Origin: DASUGM01 sp036274055
GTDB lineage: Bacteria > Acidobacteriota > Vicinamibacteria > Vicinamibacterales > SCN-69-37
Direction: 5' to 3'
Length of the DNA stretch: 16,032 nucleotides
Assembly: GCA_036274055.1 (NCBI GenBank)
Contig: DASUGM010000323.1
Span: 1-16,032 of the forward strand
The translations under genes and the position numbers were made by a program. The number at the start of each line of letters is the position of its first letter. Positions within the stretch are counted from its first letter, which is position 1. Of this stretch, positions 13,355 to 16,032 are shown one piece after another. Under the pieces are notes generated by a model. The model worked only from the letters and a program-made list of their open reading frames with translations. It ran no database searches and had not been told where the DNA came from.

Positions 13355-14974
13355 ATGCAACGCACTCGATCGGGCAACGAAAATAGGCGCAATGAGGCCA
13401 TAAGCGCCGTTGTGAACGGGCGTGTGTGGACCGGTGATCCGTGGCGGCCGAAGGCGGAAGCCGTGGCGATCGACGGCGATCGCATACTGGCGGTCGGTAC
13501 CACGGACGAGATTCGATCGATCGCGCGCGGCGGCCGCGAACTCGACGCCGCCGGCGGGCTGATCGCGCCCGGCTTCATCGACGCGCACCTGCACATGATC
13601 GCCGGCGGGTTCCGGCTCGGCTGGATCACGCTCGGCGACGCTCACAGCCGCACGACCTTCGGTAATCGGATCCGCGGCTTCGTCGCAACGCGGCCGCGCG
13701 GCACCTGGATTCTCGGCGGCGACTGGGATCACGAACGCTGGGGCGGCACCGCGCCAGCGCGCGAGTGGATCGACGAGGCGTCGCCCGATCACCCGGTCTG
13801 GGTCACGCGCGTCGACAGCCACATGGCGCTCGCCAACTCGCGCGCGCTGTCGCTCGCCGGCGTCACCCGCGCGACGCCGGACGTCGCCGGCGGCGAAATC
13901 GTCCGCGACGATCGCGGCGAACCGACCGGCCTGCTCAAAGACAACGCGATGCGCCTGGTCGAGCGCGTCGTGCCGTCGCCAACGGCGGCCGACGAAGACG
14001 CGGCGCTCGACGCCGCGATGCGGTTGCTCGCGTCGAACGGCATCACCTCCGCCCATCACATGGGCGCGCTGCCGCCGGCGGGCAGCTGGCACGAACTGCA
14101 GATCTTCCGTCGCGCGCATGCCCGGCGCACGCTGACCACGCGGCTCTACGTCACGGTGCCCCTCGAGACATGGCCGCGCCTCCGCGATCTGATCGCCTCA
14201 GGCGATTTGGGCGGCGATGACGGACGTGGCGACGACTGGCTGCGCGTCGGCGGGCTCAAGAGCTTCATCGACGGCTCGCTCGGTTCGCGCACCGCCGCGT
14301 TCCACCAGCCCTACGACGACGCGCCGGGCGACGGGTTGCTGATGGATACCGTCGACCGCTGGCGCGAGTGGATGATTGACGCCGATCGCGCCTGCCTCCA
14401 GCTGATCACCCACGCCATCGGCGATCGCGCCAACACCACGCTCCTCGATCTCTACACAGAGGTGACGGCGGCCAACGGCGCTCGCGATCGCCGGTTGCGT
14501 GTCGAGCACGCGCAACACCTCACTCCGGAAGACATCCCGCGGCTGGCGGCGCTCGGCGCGATCGCGAGCATGCAGCCGCAGCACGCGATCGACGACGGCC
14601 GGTGGATCGAGCGCGCGATCGGCCGCGAACGCGCGCGAACCAGCTATGCCTGGCGTTCGCTGCGCACCGCTGGCACCCGGCTGGCGTTTGGCAGCGACTG
14701 GTTCGTCGCGCCGCCTGTGCCGCTGGCCGGCGTCCTGGCGGCGACGTCTGGCTGGCGCCCCGATCAACGCATCACACTCGAAGACGCGCTGCGCGGCTAC
14801 ACCGTCGAGGCCGCGCACGCGAGCTTCGACGAAGAGCGGAAAGGGCGGCTCTCAGAAGGGCTGCTGGCGGATATCGTCGTGGTGGATCAGGATCTCTTCG
14901 ATAAAGATGCGCGAGTCGAGGAAGCGCGGGTTGAGGCGACGATCGTGGGGGGAGAGCTGATCTTCGCGAGATGA
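13355..14974 (+). CDS. Amidohydrolase, YtcJ/NfdA-like (amidohydrolase family 3)
   Basis: 539 aa from ATG 13355, preceded by a GGAAGG tract 3 nt upstream. No signal peptide is seen, so it is probably cytoplasmic. It begins with a small beta domain (VVNGRVWTGDPWRP, VAIDGDRILAVG), followed by the metal-binding TIM barrel: GFIDAHLHM with His78 and His80, GGLKSFIDGSLGSRTA with Lys302 (the likely carboxylated lysine), THAIGDRAN with His353, RVEHAQ with His385, and GSDWF with Asp448. The C-terminal strand region (GLLADIVVVDQDLF) closes the composite domain. The family hydrolyses amide or formamide bonds of small molecules; the substrate is not deducible. It diverges from the propeller gene and shares the 79-bp control region with it. 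Confidence 0.94.
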   Translation: MQRTRSGNENRRNEAISAVVNGRVWTGDPWRPKAEAVAIDGDRILAVGTTDEIRSIARGGRELDAAGGLIAPGFIDAHLHMIAGGFRLGWITLGDAHSRTTFGNRIRGFVATRPRGTWILGGDWDHERWGGTAPAREWIDEASPDHPVWVTRVDSHMALANSRALSLAGVTRATPDVAGGEIVRDDRGEPTGLLKDNAMRLVERVVPSPTAADEDAALDAAMRLLASNGITSAHHMGALPPAGSWHELQIFRRAHARRTLTTRLYVTVPLETWPRLRDLIASGDLGGDDGRGDDWLRVGGLKSFIDGSLGSRTAAFHQPYDDAPGDGLLMDTVDRWREWMIDADRACLQLITHAIGDRANTTLLDLYTEVTAANGARDRRLRVEHAQHLTPEDIPRLAALGAIASMQPQHAIDDGRWIERAIGRERARTSYAWRSLRTAGTRLAFGSDWFVAPPVPLAGVLAATSGWRPDQRITLEDALRGYTVEAAHASFDEERKGRLSEGLLADIVVVDQDLFDKDARVEEARVEATIVGGELIFAR

Positions 14975-15000
14975 GTGAAGCGCACCTGCTAGGAGCGGAT

Positions 15001-15086
15001 TCACAGGGAGAACACGGAGAAGAACAAGAGGAAACACCACGAGGAGTCTTTTTGAAAAACCTCTATTGCTCTGCCTCGGTTTTCTC
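15001..15086. repeat. Purine-rich low-complexity repeat with imperfect inverted half, abutting the IS end
   Basis: On the plus strand the first half repeats words of the form CACAGGGAGAACACGGAGAA, AACAAGAGGAAACACC, ACGAGGAG. A turn TTTTTGAAAAA follows near 15050, and the second half (CCTCTATTGCTCTGCCTCGG, TTTTCTC) is roughly complementary. It stops where the IS end begins. No gene is seen in the 14975-15086 gap. Confidence 0.5.
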
Positions 15087-15113
15087 GGGCGTGTCGGAAA
15101 CTTTGTGTGTGAA
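15087..15113. repeat. Candidate IS256-type terminal inverted repeat
   Basis: GGGCGTGTCGGAAACTTTGT followed by GTGTGAA has the general look of IS256-family ends (GTGTC then AAA then TTTGTGTGT). The exact border (15086-15090) is uncertain because the partner end is not in the window. Confidence 0.55.
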
Positions 15114-15131
15114 GCGGATTTGATCCTCGCG

Positions 15132-15169
15132 GCTGTGGCCGGCGGCTGAACGGTGCCGGCGGCCGCAGC
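15132..15169 (-). terminator. GC-rich hairpin downstream of the transposase stop
   Basis: GCTGTGGCCGGCGGC (15132-15146) pairs with GCCGGCGGCCGCAGC (15155-15169) over 15 positions with one G-T-type and one true mismatch, loop TGAACGGT. It begins 5 bp after the transposase stop. No T-run follows, so termination is only a suggestion. Confidence 0.4.
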
Positions 15170-15173
15170 TGCT

Positions 15174-16032
15174 TCAGAGTACATCGGGCGTCGGACCTTT
15201 CAGAAAGCGGTCGTCATAGAGAATCGCGAATTGATTCATGGCGGCTCTCCAGTGATGGGCCGCCTTGGACCACTGCGCCGTGATGTTGCGGAGCGCGAGC
15301 CAGATCAGTTTCGTCGCCGCCTCATCGGTCGGGAAATGGCCGCGGGTTTTGATGATCTTCCGCACGCGCGCGTGGACGCTTTCGAGCGCGTTGGTCGTGT
15401 AAATCACCCGGCGCACCTCGGGCGGAAACGCAAAAAATGGGATGACGTGCTCCCACGCGTGGCGCCACATCTTGACAATCGGAGGAAACCGGTGGCCCCA
15501 CGGCCCGTCGGCAAAGGTGTCGAGCGCGGCGCTGGCCGCCTCGGCCGAGGCGGCCCGATAGATCGTCCGTAAGGCCGTCGCGAGCGCCTTGCGCTCCTGC
15601 CAGCCCGCTAGGTCCAGGCTGTTGCGGATCAGGTGCACGAGACAGGTTTGCAGCGTGGTGCGCGGATAGGCGACGGCCAGCGCCTCGCTCATCCCTTTCA
15701 GGCCGTCGGTCACCGCGATCAGGATGTCCGCACAGCCGCGCGTTTTCAGGTCGTTGAAGACTTTCAGCCAGAATTTCGCGCCCTCCGTCTGTTCGATCCA
15801 AATCCCGAGGATGTCGCGCGTGCCATCGGGCAGGACGGCCAGCGCGAGATACACGGCTTTGCTGCGCACGACGCTTTCGTCGCGAATCTTCACCCGGAGC
15901 GCATCGAAGAACACGACGGGATACATCGGCTCGAGCGGACGCGCCTGCCACGCCGTGACCTCGGCAACGACCGCATCGGTCACCTCGCTGATCAGATCGG
16001 GCGAGACCTCAATGTGGTAGATCTCGGCCACA
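15174..16032 (-). CDS. IS256-family (mutator type) transposase, C-terminal part
   Basis: About 286 codons are visible; the real start lies beyond the right edge. The apparent first codon at 16031 is an internal GTG within AEIYHIEVSPDLISEVTDA, a known stretch about one third into these proteins. The DDE catalytic triad is present: Asp43 in FFDALRVKI, Asp109 in AVTDGLKG and Glu217 in NALESVHARVRK (numbered from the first visible codon). Also typical are GIWIEQTEGAKFWLKVFNDL, TCLVHLIRNSL and the YTTNALES motif. No frameshift is seen in the visible part, so it may be active. Family members are near 400 aa. It ends 85 bp before the putative terminal repeat. Confidence 0.95.
   Translation of the reverse strand, partial: VAEIYHIEVSPDLISEVTDAVVAEVTAWQARPLEPMYPVVFFDALRVKIRDESVVRSKAVYLALAVLPDGTRDILGIWIEQTEGAKFWLKVFNDLKTRGCADILIAVTDGLKGMSEALAVAYPRTTLQTCLVHLIRNSLDLAGWQERKALATALRTIYRAASAEAASAALDTFADGPWGHRFPPIVKMWRHAWEHVIPFFAFPPEVRRVIYTTNALESVHARVRKIIKTRGHFPTDEAATKLIWLALRNITAQWSKAAHHWRAAMNQFAILYDDRFLKGPTPDVL

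Larger units (their letters stand above)
15087..16032 (-). mobile_element. IS256-family insertion sequence, one end and most of the transposase (cut by window edge)
   Basis: The element comprises a transposase gene (15174 to beyond 16032), about 85 bp of non-coding DNA and a putative terminal inverted repeat at 15087-15113. The other end and any target duplication lie outside the window. It sits just after the amidohydrolase gene without disrupting it. Confidence 0.8.

Noticed and set aside
11629..13386. A 585-codon open frame on the plus strand, antisense to the Asp-box propeller gene
   Set aside because: It is Arg/Ala-rich with no domain or signal, and a clear large gene occupies the other strand. 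Long shadow frames are expected in GC-rich DNA.
16029..16031. Transposase start codon
   Set aside because: The GTG lies in the middle of a conserved internal stretch; the true start must be beyond the window.

Overview
The window is GC-rich and tightly packed. It looks like a chromosomal segment of an Acidobacteriota-type bacterium (Vicinamibacteria-like) or a close relative. The pointers are a Ser/Thr kinase fused to a TolB-like propeller, a very large secreted Asp-box (Vps10/sortilin-like) propeller with a Gly/Arg-rich insert, a patatin-POTRA-Omp85 protein, a DPP-IV-like N-terminal fragment, and genes that seem to be leaderless with a TANNNT box just before the ATG. Taxonomy is an inference from gene content; no rRNA or marker gene is present.

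Left part (1-6530, all minus strand), read in the direction of transcription: an outer-membrane porin, a small secreted cupredoxin with a complete CuA motif, a secreted di-heme c-type cytochrome of the DUF1111/DHOR family, a secreted DUF411 metal-binding protein, the kinase-propeller, and a membrane protein cut by the window edge. The cupredoxin and di-heme genes overlap by 4 bp (GTGA), as do translationally coupled genes. The first four form a plausible periplasmic copper/heme redox set. A perfect 28-bp inverted repeat sits between porin and cupredoxin.

Middle (6531-9917): a short divergent promoter region, the patatin-Omp85 gene on the plus strand, a 200-bp intergenic stretch of degenerate mirrored repeats, then a 244-aa DPP-IV-like fragment without a catalytic domain. 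That gene ends against an array of nine heptamer repeats that folds into an inverted repeat between two convergent genes.

Right part (9925-16032): the large Asp-box propeller gene (minus) and an amidohydrolase of the YtcJ/NfdA type (plus) diverge from a 79-bp region. That region holds an 18-nt-arm inverted repeat and a hairpin that would bury the Shine-Dalgarno sequence of the propeller gene. After the amidohydrolase comes a purine-rich low-complexity repeat, then the end of an IS256-family insertion sequence whose transposase runs off the right edge.

The features most worth a second look are the porin/CuA/di-heme/DUF411 set, three genes with an identical TANNNT-7nt-ATG layout, the double-hairpin leader of the propeller gene, and several unrelated-looking intergenic inverted repeats, including heptamer repeats that also appear inside a signal-peptide coding region.
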